Below the pieces are notes generated by a model. It was not told where the DNA came from and did no database searches. It was given only the letters and a program-made list of their open reading frames with translations. Made by a program: the position numbers and the translations under genes. From Carboxydocella thermautotrophica (GTDB lineage Bacteria > Bacillota > GCA-003054495 > Carboxydocellales > Carboxydocellaceae), in contig CP028514.1 of NCBI GenBank assembly GCA_003054495.1, positions 794,501-858,500 of the forward strand: a stretch of 64,000 bases of DNA, written 5' to 3'. This document shows, in pieces, positions 10,106-19,193 of this stretch (position 1 is the first letter of the stretch; each line of letters begins with the position of its first letter).

Positions 10106-10135
10106 AATTTATTACAATTAAACTAAAAATGTCAA
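10106..10135 (-). promoter_or_regulatory. Probable promoter of the riboswitch-HD-GYP transcript
   Basis: Minus-strand TTGACA (plus-strand 10130-10135), then an AT-rich spacer of 17-18 bases and ATAAAT/TAAATT near 10106-10112. The -35 is perfect, the -10 fair (4 of 6). A TACAAT further downstream near 10076-10081 is an alternative -10. Confidence 0.55.
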
Positions 10136-10153
10136 TACTGGATAAAGAATATT

Positions 10154-10636
10154 TTAACATACATCCACCACTTGACCACCGGTAATAACCTGCAGTTGCT
10201 CCAGGGTTACTGGCACAGCTGAATTGGGAGTACCGGCAGCAGCATAGACCAGCGGAAATCTCTGCATACTGATATCCAGATATACCGGCAGGGGCTGGGA
10301 GAGAGCAAAGGGACAAACTCCGCCAGCGGGATAGCCGGTATAGTGCAGGGCCTGTTCGGGATTAGCAAAACGGATTTTGCGGGCTCCGGTCAGGGCCTTT
10401 AATTTTTTGGTATCCACCCTGAGATCTCCACAGGTAACTACCAGCAGGGGCTTCTCATCAGCCAGGAATACCAGGCTTTTAGCGATTTGGGCCGGTGTCA
10501 CCCCTAGCGCCCTGGCAGCCAGCTCACTGGTTTCGGTACTGACCTCAAACTCGATTACCTTTATTCCCAGCTGGAATTGATCCAGAAATTCCTGAATCCG
10601 TTGATGAACTGGATTTTGCAGGGTTTGTACCACCAT
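10154..10636 (-). CDS. YbaK/EbsC-family aminoacyl-tRNA deacylase
   Basis: 160-residue single YbaK domain, which hydrolyses mischarged tRNA (Cys-tRNAPro or similar) in trans. Family features are VTPAQIAKSLVFLAD, LLVVTCGDLRVDTKKL and the GYPAGGVCPFAL loop with the conserved GG.CPF. Length matches stand-alone YbaK/YeaK proteins. It is transcribed away from yqeK and upstream of the c-di-GMP leader. Exact tRNA substrate cannot be told. Confidence 0.93.
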   Translation of the reverse strand: MVVQTLQNPVHQRIQEFLDQFQLGIKVIEFEVSTETSELAARALGVTPAQIAKSLVFLADEKPLLVVTCGDLRVDTKKLKALTGARKIRFANPEQALHYTGYPAGGVCPFALSQPLPVYLDISMQRFPLVYAAAGTPNSAVPVTLEQLQVITGGQVVDVC

Positions 10637-10700
10637 TGTCTCCCCCTCATCTCCTTTTTTAGAGTCAGTATAAAGAAAAATGGGAGAAAATGCAAGGCAC

Positions 10701-10729
10701 TCGCCATTTTTGCCTGTTTATGCTATAAT
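10701..10729 (+). promoter_or_regulatory. Promoter of the yqeK-rsfS operon
   Basis: -10 TATAAT at 10724-10729 is perfect; -35 TCGCCA at 10701-10706 matches 4 of 6; spacer 17. It lies 35 bases before the yqeK start. Confidence 0.6.
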
Positions 10730-10763
10730 GGGCGGAGAAAACTGTCAACAGGGGTTAACCGGG

Positions 10764-11333
10764 ATGGAAGCAGTTACCTTTATTCAACAACAAGTAAAAG
10801 GAGAACGCTGGCAGCATATTGAAGGGGTACGCCAGCAGGCCCGCCGTTTGGCCCTTACCCACGGACTGGAGCCGGAAAAGGCGGAACAGGCGGCCGTCTG
10901 GCATGATGTCGCCCGCGATTATCCTCCGGAGCGGTTGCTGGAACTGGCCCGGCAGCAGGGGCTGGAACTGGATGCCGACTGGCTGGCTGTACCCATGCTT
11001 TTACATGGGCCGGTGGGAGCGCAGCTGGCGGCTGAACAGGGGGTAAGGGACAAGGAAGTTTTGCAGGCCATTGCCCGTCATACCCTGGGCCATCCGGAGG
11101 CGACAGCCCTGGACAAGCTGTTGTTTGTGGCCGATATGATCGAACCGGGACGGGATTACCCTGGAGTGGAGGAATTAAGACTGCTGGCAGCCAGGGATCT
11201 GGAAGGGGCCTATCTGGCCGGGCTGGATCATACTCTCCGCTATTTGCTGGAGCGCCAGCAATACATCCATCCGCTGGCGGTTAGGGCCCGCAATGCCCAG
11301 TTACTAAGACTTAAGGCAAGGGAGGTAAAATAA
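10764..11333 (+). CDS. yqeK: YqeK, HD-domain Ap4A (symmetrical) hydrolase
   Basis: 189-residue HD-superfamily hydrolase that splits diadenosine tetraphosphate into two ADP. Metal ligands: RWQHIEGV (first His), AVWHDVARD (HD), LHGPVGA, and IARHTLGH with ALDKLLFVADMIEPGRDY, the usual YqeK order. ATG 10764 with AGGGG upstream is preferred over the long upstream frame from 10680, which runs across the promoter. It is followed directly by rsfS. Confidence 0.94.
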   Translation: MEAVTFIQQQVKGERWQHIEGVRQQARRLALTHGLEPEKAEQAAVWHDVARDYPPERLLELARQQGLELDADWLAVPMLLHGPVGAQLAAEQGVRDKEVLQAIARHTLGHPEATALDKLLFVADMIEPGRDYPGVEELRLLAARDLEGAYLAGLDHTLRYLLERQQYIHPLAVRARNAQLLRLKAREVK

Positions 11334-11684
11334 GTGTCTGAGCAAGAGACCAGAAAGTTACTGGATTTGATTAAAGCCGGTGCCGAAGACAAGAAAGCCC
11401 GCAATATCACTATTCTGGAACTGGGTGAACTCTCAATTATGACCGATTATTTTGTCATCATGAGCGGTAATTCCACTACCCAGGTGCGGGCTATCGCCGA
11501 TGGGATTGAAGAGAAGGTCAAGGAAGGCCTGGGGGTAATTCCCCTGCGGCGGGAAGGCCTGCGTTCTGGCCGCTGGATTTTGCTGGATTATGGTCAGGCG
11601 GTGGTGCATGTCTTTCTGGAGGAAGAGCGCCAGTATTATAACCTGGAACGTCTCTGGGGCGAGGCTAAGCGCCTTGACAGTTAA
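11334..11684 (+). CDS. rsfS: Ribosome silencing factor RsfS
   Basis: 116-residue RsfS/YbeB/Iojap protein that binds L14 and blocks subunit joining in starved cells. Typical parts: ARNITILELGELS, MTDYFVIMSGNSTTQVRAIADGIEE and WILLDYGQAVVHVFLEEERQYYNLERLW. GTG start directly follows the yqeK TAA. The leuS promoter lies inside its 3' end. Confidence 0.96.
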   Translation: MSEQETRKLLDLIKAGAEDKKARNITILELGELSIMTDYFVIMSGNSTTQVRAIADGIEEKVKEGLGVIPLRREGLRSGRWILLDYGQAVVHVFLEEERQYYNLERLWGEAKRLDS

Positions 11685-11702
11685 GCCGCTTTTCAGTATA
11701 AT
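11674..11702 (+). promoter_or_regulatory. Consensus SigA promoter of the T-box-leuS transcript
   Basis: TTGACA (11674-11679), 17-base spacer, TATAAT (11697-11702): a perfect match to consensus, starting inside the end of rsfS. Confidence 0.93.
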
Positions 11703-11721
11703 ATCGGACAAAATGGTAATT

Positions 11722-11965
11722 TAATGGCGATGAAGGGGAAGAGTACCTTATTAGCCGGTTGACAGAGAGCCGCTGGCTGGTGGAAAGCGGTAACCGCCAT
11801 AGGGGAACTGGCCCCGGAGCTGGAAAGGCGAACCCGCTGGCAGTAGTCTTTCCCGGCCGCCGCCGTTACCGGCAGCAAGGGGATCGGGCTTTTTGAGTCC
11901 GGTCAATTTGGGTGGTACCGCGGAAGCAAGGCCTTTCGTCCCAAGGGGGAGGAAAGGCTTTTCTA
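11722..11965 (+). promoter_or_regulatory. T-box leader (leucine) upstream of leuS
   Basis: tRNA-sensing leader. Stem I carries AGAGAGCCGCTGGCTGG and GGAAAGCGG; the specifier codon is probably CTG (Leu) at 11808-11810, in the context GGGGAACTGGCCCCGGAG. The T-box proper is GGTGGTACCGCGG (11911-11923), which pairs with the uncharged tRNA acceptor end. A terminator follows: GCCTTTC (11931-11937) with GAAAGGC (11952-11958) and TTTTCT. Uncharged tRNA-Leu should favour the antiterminator and leuS expression. Confidence 0.96.
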
Positions 11966-11994
11966 TTTGGCAAAAATAAGGAGGAGTGGACTGG

Positions 11995-14472
11995 ATGGAG
12001 CAGCGCTATAATTTTGCTGAGATCGAACCGAAGTGGCAGGCCCGCTGGGCGGAGGAAAAGCTCTACCGGGTAGAAGAAAGTCAGGACAAGCCCAAGTATT
12101 ATTGTCTGGAGATGTTCCCTTATCCCTCCGGCAATTTGCATATGGGGCATGTGCGCAATTATTCCATCGGGGATGTGGTGGCCCGCTTTAAAACCATGCA
12201 GGGTTACCAGGTACTGCATCCCATGGGCTGGGATGCTTTTGGCTTGCCGGCAGAAAATGCGGCAATTAAGCATGGGATTCATCCGGCGACCTGGACCTGG
12301 TCCAATATTGACAATATGCGGCGGCAATTAAAGGGCATGGGGATCAGTTATGACTGGGACCGGGAGGTAGCTACCTGTCATCCCGGCTATTATCGCTGGA
12401 CCCAGTGGCTGTTCCTGCAATTCTTCAAAAAAGGTCTGGCTTATAAGAAAAAATCGGCGGTTAACTGGTGTCCTTCCTGTGCCACCGTGCTGGCCAATGA
12501 GCAGGTGGTGGACGGGCACTGTGAACGCTGTGATTCCCAGGTTACCAAAAAGGACCTGGAACAGTGGTTCTTGCGCATTACCGATTATGCGGAACGTTTG
12601 CTGAATGACCTGGAAAAACTGACCGGCTGGCCGGAAAAGGTCAAGATTATGCAGGAAAACTGGATCGGCCGCAGTGAAGGGGTGGAAATCACCTTTGGCA
12701 TCAAGGGGCGGGAGGAAACCATTACCGTCTATACTACCCGACCGGATACCATTTTCGGGGTAACCTATATGGTGCTGGCCCCCGAACATCCCCTGGTGCC
12801 GGAACTGGTAAAAGGCCAGCCCCAGGAAGCTGAGGTTATGGCTTTCCGGGAAAGAATGAAAACCCTGAGCGAAATCGCCCGCACATCCACGGAAGCGGAA
12901 AAGGAAGGGGTTTTCACCGGGGCCTATGCCGTCAATCCCCTGACAGGCAAGGAAGTACCCATCCTGATTGCCAATTACGTCTTACTGGATTATGGTACCG
13001 GGGCGGTAATGGGGGTTCCAGCCCATGATCAGCGGGACTTTGAATTTGCCCGCAAATACAAGCTGCCGGTGGTTGTGGTAATCCAGCCGGAAGGGGAAGA
13101 ACTGGATGGTGCCAGCATGACCGCGGCCTATGCCGGGGAAGGCAAGCTGGTCAACTCCGGGGAATTCAATGGCCTGCCCAATGAAGAAGCCTGGGATAGA
13201 ATCGCCGAAACCATTGAGGCCAGAGGACTGGGGCGCAAGCGGGTTAATTACCGCTTGCGGGACTGGCTGATTTCCCGCCAGCGTTACTGGGGTGCGCCTA
13301 TTCCCATTGTCTACTGCGATAGTTGCGGGATTGTGCCGGTACCGGAAGAACAGCTGCCGGTGCTGTTGCCGGAAAATGTGGATTTCAAGCCCGGGGGTCA
13401 GTCACCTCTGGCGGAATGCGAGGAATTTGTCCACACCACCTGTCCGCAGTGCGGCGGAGCCGCCCGGCGGGAAACCGATACCATGGATACTTTTATCTGC
13501 TCATCCTGGTATTTCCTGCGCTACACTACCCCACGGGCTACAGATGTGCCCTTCGCCAAAGAGCTGGTAGACTTCTGGATGCCGGTGGACCAGTATATCG
13601 GCGGGGTAGAACATGCTATTTTGCATTTGCTCTATAGCCGTTTCTTCACCAAGGTTTTGTATGATCTGGGTTTGGTCAGTGTGGATGAGCCCTTTACCAA
13701 TTTGCTCACTCAGGGCATGGTGCTGAAGGATGGGGCCAAGATGTCCAAGTCCAGGGGCAATGTGGTCAGTCCGGAAGAGATTATGGCCAAATACGGGGCT
13801 GATACCGCCCGGCTCTTCATCCTTTTTGCTGCTCCCCCGGAACGGGATCTGGAGTGGAGTGACCAGGGGGTAGAAGGGGCTTATCGTTTCCTGAACCGGG
13901 TCTGGCGCCTGGTTCACCATTACCATCAGAATCTGGCCGGAGTCAGCGCCTACCAGGGTGGGGAACTGAGAGCTGAGGACAAGGAGTTGCGGCGGCAGCT
14001 GCATGCCACCCTGAAAAAGGTTACCGATGATATCTCCCAGCGCTTCAATTTCAACACCGCCATCAGTGCCATCATGGAACTGGTCAATGGCCTCTATAGC
14101 TACAAGGACAAGGTAACTGAGCCCAATCTGGCGGTAGTCAAGGAGGCGCTGGAGTTGCTGGTCATCATGCTGGCTCCCTTTGCCCCGCATATTACTGAGG
14201 AATTGTGGCAGGCTCTCGGCCACACTGACAGTGTCCATCGCCAGAGCTGGCCCCGGGTGGATGAGCAGGCCCTGGTGGCTGAGGAAATTACCCTGGTGGT
14301 GCAAATCAATGGCAAGGTGCGGGATCGGGTGAATGTGCCCGCTGGCCTCAGTGTCCAGGAACAGCAGGAGGCGGTACTGGCCCTGCCCAAAGTTAAAAGC
14401 TGGCTGGAAGGCAAGACGGTGGTCAAAGTCATTCCGGTACCCAATAAACTGGTGAATATCGTGATAAAATAA
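11995..14472 (+). CDS. leuS: Leucyl-tRNA synthetase
   Basis: Class I synthetase, 825 residues. HIGH motif as HMGH in [12 protein letters not shown], the CP1 editing domain ([35 protein letters not shown]), KMSKS in [12 protein letters not shown], and the C-terminal anticodon-binding and tail domains. ATG 11995 is chosen: AAGGAGG ends at 11984, too close to the in-frame GTG at 11986. Controlled by the T-box directly upstream and ended by a terminator. Confidence 0.98.
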   Translation: MEQRYNFAEIEPKWQARWAEEKLYRVEESQDKPKYYCLEMFPYPSGNLHMGHVRNYSIGDVVARFKTMQGYQVLHPMGWDAFGLPAENAAIKHGIHPATWTWSNIDNMRRQLKGMGISYDWDREVATCHPGYYRWTQWLFLQFFKKGLAYKKKSAVNWCPSCATVLANEQVVDGHCERCDSQVTKKDLEQWFLRITDYAERLLNDLEKLTGWPEKVKIMQENWIGRSEGVEITFGIKGREETITVYTTRPDTIFGVTYMVLAPEHPLVPELVKGQPQEAEVMAFRERMKTLSEIARTSTEAEKEGVFTGAYAVNPLTGKEVPILIANYVLLDYGTGAVMGVPAHDQRDFEFARKYKLPVVVVIQPEGEELDGASMTAAYAGEGKLVNSGEFNGLPNEEAWDRIAETIEARGLGRKRVNYRLRDWLISRQRYWGAPIPIVYCDSCGIVPVPEEQLPVLLPENVDFKPGGQSPLAECEEFVHTTCPQCGGAARRETDTMDTFICSSWYFLRYTTPRATDVPFAKELVDFWMPVDQYIGGVEHAILHLLYSRFFTKVLYDLGLVSVDEPFTNLLTQGMVLKDGAKMSKSRGNVVSPEEIMAKYGADTARLFILFAAPPERDLEWSDQGVEGAYRFLNRVWRLVHHYHQNLAGVSAYQGGELRAEDKELRRQLHATLKKVTDDISQRFNFNTAISAIMELVNGLYSYKDKVTEPNLAVVKEALELLVIMLAPFAPHITEELWQALGHTDSVHRQSWPRVDEQALVAEEITLVVQINGKVRDRVNVPAGLSVQEQQEAVLALPKVKSWLEGKTVVKVIPVPNKLVNIVIK

Positions 14473-14479
14473 CCAGAGC

Positions 14480-14512
14480 GGGACTGTCTGGCGGGACAGT
14501 CTCCTCTTTTTT
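14480..14512 (+). terminator. Terminator after leuS
   Basis: Stem GGGACTGTC with GACAGTCTCC (one bulge), loop TGGCGG, followed by CTCTTTTTT. Confidence 0.85.
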
Positions 14513-14558
14513 GCAGGAAAAAATCGGCCGAGGGAGAAGTATAGAGGGTGGAGGGGAT

Positions 14559-15033
14559 TTGAGTTGTGGTTTTTTGCTGCTGGCCCAGTTTTTTGGACAA
14601 ATGGGCCGCGGGATGTTTGAAGTTCTCTATAATCTGCTATTATTAAAATACGGATATACTATGGCCTTTGCCGGACAGGTGATTGGACTGTCAGCTGCGG
14701 TTACAGCCGTGATGATGCCCCTGGCCGGCCGGCTGGGGGACCGGCGGGGGCGGAGGACTTTGCACATTCTGGATGGCCCTGATGAATGCTGCCCATCCGC
14801 TGGTGCAAAATATTACCCTGACGGCAGTGGCCGCAGATAAACGCGGGCTGGCTTCTTCCCTGAACGGCACTCTCTACCAGGCGGGCTGGGCCGTGGGAGG
14901 GCCGCTGACCGGTTATTTGCTGCACTGGGGAGGTTACCAAGCCGTCTTCTGGGGTGTCGGTTTGTTATATCTGGTAGGTACCGGCTGGTTTTATCTCTTT
15001 TTTGGCCGGCCATTGAAGGAGGAAGGGGTATGA
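14559..15033 (+). pseudogene. Broken MFS transporter (internal deletion and frameshift)
   Basis: The first part (14559 to about 14770) encodes the N-terminal helices of a major-facilitator protein, ending in the loop motif GRLGDRRGRRT. The sequence then jumps in another frame to the last helices (MALMNAAHPLVQNITLTAVA to FGRPLKEEGV, about 14773-15033), as if helices 3-9 were deleted. Total about 155 codons against about 400 for the family. GGAGGGG lies before the possible TTG start. The 3' end overlaps the next gene by 4 bases, so it probably was part of that operon. Confidence 0.8.
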
Positions 15034-15788
15034 GCAAGTGGCTAATTGTCAATGGCGATGATTTCGGATTATCTCCCGGCATCAACGAAGGGGTACGGCG
15101 CTGCCACCGGGAAGGGATTTTGACCAGCACTACCATCCTGGTCAACCAGCCCTGGGCCCGGGAGGCGGTGGACCTCAGCCGGGAATGTCCGGCCCTGGAA
15201 ATGGGTGTGCATCTCAATTTGACAGTGGGCAAGGCCCTGACTGACGGCCGCCAGTTTGAACCCTATCCCGTTTTGTATGAACGCCTGCAGCGGGCCAGTG
15301 CCGAAGAGATCGCTCGTTTCCAGGAATGGGCGGAAGCAGAATGGCTGGCCCAGATTCAAACGGCCCGCAGCTGGGGCCTGGAACTGAGTCACCTGGATTC
15401 CCATCATCATGTCCACGGTTGGCCCTGGTTACGGCCGGTAGCACTGCACCTGGCCCGGCTCTTTGATTTACCCCTGCGGGCTCCCCAGGAGGAGGCTAAA
15501 GCCTTTTTCCGGCAGCAGGGAGTAGCAACTCCCGACTTTTTTGTGGAGCATTTTTTTGGTGCCGGGGTGACCAGGGAGAATTTTGAAAAAATCTTACAGG
15601 GGATGGCTGCTGGTTTTACAGAAGTGATGACCCATCCGGCGGTACCGGACTGGCAACTGCTGGCCATCAGCTCATATACCGAAAACCGGGGGCGGGAACT
15701 GGAGATTTTGCGCTGGCCGGGCTGGCAGGAAATAATGGCTGAGCTGGGCGTTAGCTATGGCCACTGGCGGGATTTACAGGGGAGGTAA
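15030..15788 (+). CDS. ChbG/YdjC-family carbohydrate deacetylase
   Basis: 252 residues. The family removes acetyl groups from N-acetylated sugars with a metal held by Asp and His. Visible are VNGDDFGLSPGINEGV (Asp-Asp at the metal site), MGVHLNLTVGK (His) and SHLDSHHHVHGWP (His cluster), the usual order. It overlaps the broken MFS gene by ATGA. Substrate is unknown; a chitin/peptidoglycan-derived sugar is typical for the family. Confidence 0.92.
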   Translation: MSKWLIVNGDDFGLSPGINEGVRRCHREGILTSTTILVNQPWAREAVDLSRECPALEMGVHLNLTVGKALTDGRQFEPYPVLYERLQRASAEEIARFQEWAEAEWLAQIQTARSWGLELSHLDSHHHVHGWPWLRPVALHLARLFDLPLRAPQEEAKAFFRQQGVATPDFFVEHFFGAGVTRENFEKILQGMAAGFTEVMTHPAVPDWQLLAISSYTENRGRELEILRWPGWQEIMAELGVSYGHWRDLQGR

Positions 15789-15793
15789 AAAAG

Positions 15794-16411
15794 ATGGAGA
15801 AAGAACAGATTTATGAACTGATGCGCAGCCGGCGCAGTATCCGGCTTTACAAGCCCGACCCTATTCCTCAGGAGACGCTGGAACGGATCATTGCCGGGGC
15901 CCTCTGGGCCCCCTCGGGGATGAACAAACAGGACTGGCTGGTGGTAGTGGTAACCGGCGAGAAAAAACAGGAGCTGATTCGCCTGTTTGGCGAAGGGGGA
16001 GAATATTTACGGGAACGGCTGGAACAGCTCTTCCCCCCCAAAATGGTCAATCTGACTATGCAGTTCTTTCGCACTGGCGGCAATGCCCAGGCCATCGTGC
16101 TGGTCTATGTACCCAGGGAACAGATAAAGATTTCGCCTGACATGAATCTTAATGAGCGCCATGCTGCCGAACATGATCGCATGGGCGCGGTCCAGAGCGC
16201 TTCAGCCCTGATTCAGAACCTGTTGCTGCTGGCTCATGCCGAAGGGCTGGGTTCCTGCTGGCTCAATGGGCCTCTGTTCGTGCAGGAGGAAATCAACGCC
16301 TTGCTGGGTATCAAGGATAAGGAACTGGTGGCTGCCGTAACTCTGGGCTGGCCGGATCAGCAACCACCGGTACCACCCCGCAAACCGGATCGCGTCCTCT
16401 GGTACAAATAA
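15794..16411 (+). CDS. Nitroreductase-family FMN oxidoreductase
   Basis: 205 residues of the nitroreductase fold, FMN-dependent. The start MRSRRSIRLYKPDPIP and ALWAPSGMNKQDWLVVVV form the FMN phosphate site; LGSCWLNG and VAAVTLGWPDQ complete it. GGAGG precedes the ATG by 8 bases. Physiological substrate cannot be read. A terminator follows. Confidence 0.93.
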   Translation: MEKEQIYELMRSRRSIRLYKPDPIPQETLERIIAGALWAPSGMNKQDWLVVVVTGEKKQELIRLFGEGGEYLRERLEQLFPPKMVNLTMQFFRTGGNAQAIVLVYVPREQIKISPDMNLNERHAAEHDRMGAVQSASALIQNLLLLAHAEGLGSCWLNGPLFVQEEINALLGIKDKELVAAVTLGWPDQQPPVPPRKPDRVLWYK

Positions 16412-16426
16412 ACGACAAAATCTCCC

Positions 16427-16462
16427 AAAAAAGCCCCCTTGTTCCCGGGGCTTTTCTTTTTT
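16427..16462 (+). terminator. Terminator after the nitroreductase gene
   Basis: AAAAAAGCCCC / CGGGGCTTTT stem with loop CTTGTTCC and a T-run to 16462. Confidence 0.85.
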
Positions 16463-16485
16463 ACAATGGGAGAGAGGTGAGAAAA

Positions 16486-16956
16486 TTGGTCAGGAAAGTC
16501 ATCATTGGTCTCTGTGCCGGTTTGGCCTGCTTTTTACTGGGCTGGCAAACCGGGCGGCTGGTGGAAAAAGAGCCGGCAGCCATGGTGCTAAAGGCGGACA
16601 AGCTCTTGAACCAGGTTAAACTGCCGGTTGATGCCAGCCTGGTGCCCGCAGCTCAGCCCCTGGTGGAGGAAGAAAAGCAAGAGCAATCCCTGACGGAGGT
16701 AAAAAAGGAGGCGCCGAAAAAGGTACAGACCAGAACAAAAATTAAAAATAACCAGCAAACGCAGCAGGTGGTGAACATTAATCAGGCTACCGCTGAGGAA
16801 CTGGAGAATCTGCCTGGTATCGGTCCGGCCCTGGCCCGGCGAATAGTGGAATATCGCAATCAGCATGGTCTTTTTACTGATAAAGAGCAGTTACTGGCTG
16901 TGCCGGGCATCGGGCCGAAAAAGATGGTGGAACTCCGGCCCCGGGTCAGGATATGA
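16486..16956 (+). CDS. comEA: ComEA-like DNA-binding competence protein
   Basis: 156 residues. N-terminal membrane anchor (VIIGLCAGLACFLLGW), a charged linker, then a helix-hairpin-helix pair: NINQATAEELENLPGIGPALARRIVEYR and LLAVPGIGPKKMVELRP. ComEA binds incoming double-stranded DNA outside the membrane. Start taken as TTG 16486, 5 bases after GAGAGGTGA; GTG 16477 lies inside that site. Its stop overlaps the comEC ATG (ATGA). Confidence 0.93.
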   Translation: MVRKVIIGLCAGLACFLLGWQTGRLVEKEPAAMVLKADKLLNQVKLPVDASLVPAAQPLVEEEKQEQSLTEVKKEAPKKVQTRTKIKNNQQTQQVVNINQATAEELENLPGIGPALARRIVEYRNQHGLFTDKEQLLAVPGIGPKKMVELRPRVRI

Positions 16957-19193
16957 ATCCCCTGGTTGGAACTGCCCTCAGCTACGCTCTGGTGCTGCTC
17001 AGCTGGGAACAGGGGGGATGGCTGTTCTGGTTTGCTTGCCTGTTGGCCCTGCTGGCCCTTTTTAGCTGGCGGCCCCGGAAGATTCTACTGCCCATCGGGG
17101 CAGGGATAGTGCTGGCGGGGCTGGTGCTGGCTCTCTGGCAATATTCCTTTCCTCGCTTGCCCTGGCAGGAGGGGCAAAAGGTGACTGTGGAAGGGGAATG
17201 GCTGGAAACCAGTCCGACAGCTTATGGCTGGAAAGGCATCCTGCGTACTGATGCTGGCAAAGTGCTGGTCTATACCGGGACGGAGATCGGGGCAGGGCGC
17301 CGGGCCCGGGTTAGTGGTAAGGCGGAACAGCCGCCCCTGGCCCTCAATCCCGGCCAGTTCGATTACCGGCGCTATCTCTGGCACCGGAAGATCAGCTGGC
17401 AAATCAAGGCGGACAGGGTGAGTGACCTGGGGCCAGGCAGCAGTTGGCGCCTGGCTCTGGCAGGGCTGAGGGGACAAATCAGCCAGCAGGCACTAAACAA
17501 TGCGCCGGGCCGCAGTGGCACCTTGCTGGCAGCCATGGTCTGGGGTCAGGAGCAGTACCTGGAGTCAGAGACCAGAGATGGACTGAACCGGGCGGGGCTG
17601 GCCCATCTCCTTTCTGTTTCCGGCTTCCATGTCTCCCTGCTGGCGGTGCCGGTCTGGCTCTGGAGCCGCCGGCTGGGGGGCTCGCCCTGGTGGCGGCTGG
17701 GGGCAGCTCTGACCCTGGCCCTTTTTTATGGCGCTCTTTCCGGTTTTGAGCCACCTGTACTCAGGGCGCTGATTATGCTGGCTCTGGCCATGCTGGGCCG
17801 GGAGCTAGGGCAGGGCAAAGATGATGAAGCCGGATTAGCCCTGGCCCTGTTTCTGACTTCCTTTACCCAGCCCTTGCTGATTACGGAAGCTGGTTACCAG
17901 CTGACCTTTCTTGCCACCTGGGCCTTGCTGGTGCCTGGGCGGCAGTTGAGGGGGCGCTGGGCCTGGCTGTCTTTGCCCCTGCTGGTACAGGCCTTCACTT
18001 TACCAGCACTGATTTACCACTTCCACTACTTTAATCCCTGGTCCCTGCTGGCCAATCTGCTGCTAACCCCGGTGGCTACTCTGGCTCTCTGGCTGGGGTT
18101 TCTGGCCGGGAGTCTGGGCTGGTTCTGGCCCCTCTGGGGACAGGCCCTTTATCCGGCAGCAGCGTTGCCGGCCCTGCTGTTGCTTGCAGCTGCTGACCTG
18201 ATCCAGCAGTTGCCAGGGGCCCGGTTGGCTTTTCGGGGCTGGTCGGCGGCTGCTACCGTCCTGTTTTTGCTGGTGCTGGCCTGGTTTTTACGGGGCGGCT
18301 GGGCGGGCAGCAGTGGCCTCTGGCTGCGGGGTTGGGCCTGGCGGCTATTGCCTGGTCGCTGGCGCTACGGACTGGCGGTAGGGCTGGTAATAGGCTGTTT
18401 TAGCCTTTACTGGCGCTGGTCCCAACCGGCTTTACAGGTTACCTGGCTGGCTGTAGGGGAAGGGTTTGCTGCGGTAATCACTACCCGGACCGGGGAAACC
18501 TATTTGCTGGATGCCGGCCCAGCCGGCAAGCGGGTAGTAGGGGCCTATCTGGCCCAGGCGGGAATTGATCATCTGCGGGGAGTCATCATTACCCACCCTC
18601 ATGCTGACCATTATGGGGGTCTGGAGGAGCTTATGGGGAAGGTGAGCATCGACTGGCTGGCAGCGGGGCCGGGAGCCTGGCAGGAACCGGCGCTGGCTGC
18701 CCTGGGGCAGAGCTGGCAGAGGGAGGGAACCCGACTACTCACCTGGCAGCAGGGGGAAGACAGACAGCTGGCCCCTGGTATGCGCCTCAGGGTATTAATG
18801 GCCAGAACAGCAGGAGAGGATTGGAATCAGCGCTCCCTTGTGATAGAATTGAAAAAGGATAATTACTCCCTCTTGTTTACCGGAGATGCCGATCGTCAGG
18901 GGCTGGACCAGCTGGCCAGTGCCTACCGGCCCCAGGACCTGCTGGCAGTAACTATGCCCCATCATGGCAGCCGGGATGGTGCTAGTGGCTACTGGCTGCA
19001 GCGCTGGCAACCCCGGCTGGCGGTGATTCCTGTAGGCCCTAATCGCTATGGTCACCCCCATCAGGAAACCCTGCTCAGGCTGCAAAGGCAGGGGATAGCC
19101 GTATTGCGCACTGACCGCCAGGGAGCGGTAAGCCTTAGTTGGCCGGAGGGAGAGGATCCGCAGATTAGCTTTTTCAGGCAGGAGGAACCTTAA
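16953..19193 (+). CDS. comEC: ComEC/Rec2 DNA uptake channel protein
   Basis: 746 residues. Order: short membrane N-terminus, OB-like DUF4131 region (about 60-150), the multi-helix Competence domain (about 190-500; SVSGFHVSLLAVP is its typical loop), then a metallo-beta-lactamase domain with ITHPHADHYGG (about 545) and PHHGSRDGAS. It moves single-stranded DNA across the membrane. Overlaps comEA by 4 bases and holA by 1. Confidence 0.96.
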   Translation: MNPLVGTALSYALVLLSWEQGGWLFWFACLLALLALFSWRPRKILLPIGAGIVLAGLVLALWQYSFPRLPWQEGQKVTVEGEWLETSPTAYGWKGILRTDAGKVLVYTGTEIGAGRRARVSGKAEQPPLALNPGQFDYRRYLWHRKISWQIKADRVSDLGPGSSWRLALAGLRGQISQQALNNAPGRSGTLLAAMVWGQEQYLESETRDGLNRAGLAHLLSVSGFHVSLLAVPVWLWSRRLGGSPWWRLGAALTLALFYGALSGFEPPVLRALIMLALAMLGRELGQGKDDEAGLALALFLTSFTQPLLITEAGYQLTFLATWALLVPGRQLRGRWAWLSLPLLVQAFTLPALIYHFHYFNPWSLLANLLLTPVATLALWLGFLAGSLGWFWPLWGQALYPAAALPALLLLAAADLIQQLPGARLAFRGWSAAATVLFLLVLAWFLRGGWAGSSGLWLRGWAWRLLPGRWRYGLAVGLVIGCFSLYWRWSQPALQVTWLAVGEGFAAVITTRTGETYLLDAGPAGKRVVGAYLAQAGIDHLRGVIITHPHADHYGGLEELMGKVSIDWLAAGPGAWQEPALAALGQSWQREGTRLLTWQQGEDRQLAPGMRLRVLMARTAGEDWNQRSLVIELKKDNYSLLFTGDADRQGLDQLASAYRPQDLLAVTMPHHGSRDGASGYWLQRWQPRLAVIPVGPNRYGHPHQETLLRLQRQGIAVLRTDRQGAVSLSWPEGEDPQISFFRQEEP

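Noticed and set aside
10680-10763. Longer yqeK start at 10680
   Set aside because: It would cross the promoter; ATG 10764 has its own ribosome-binding site and fits the family length.
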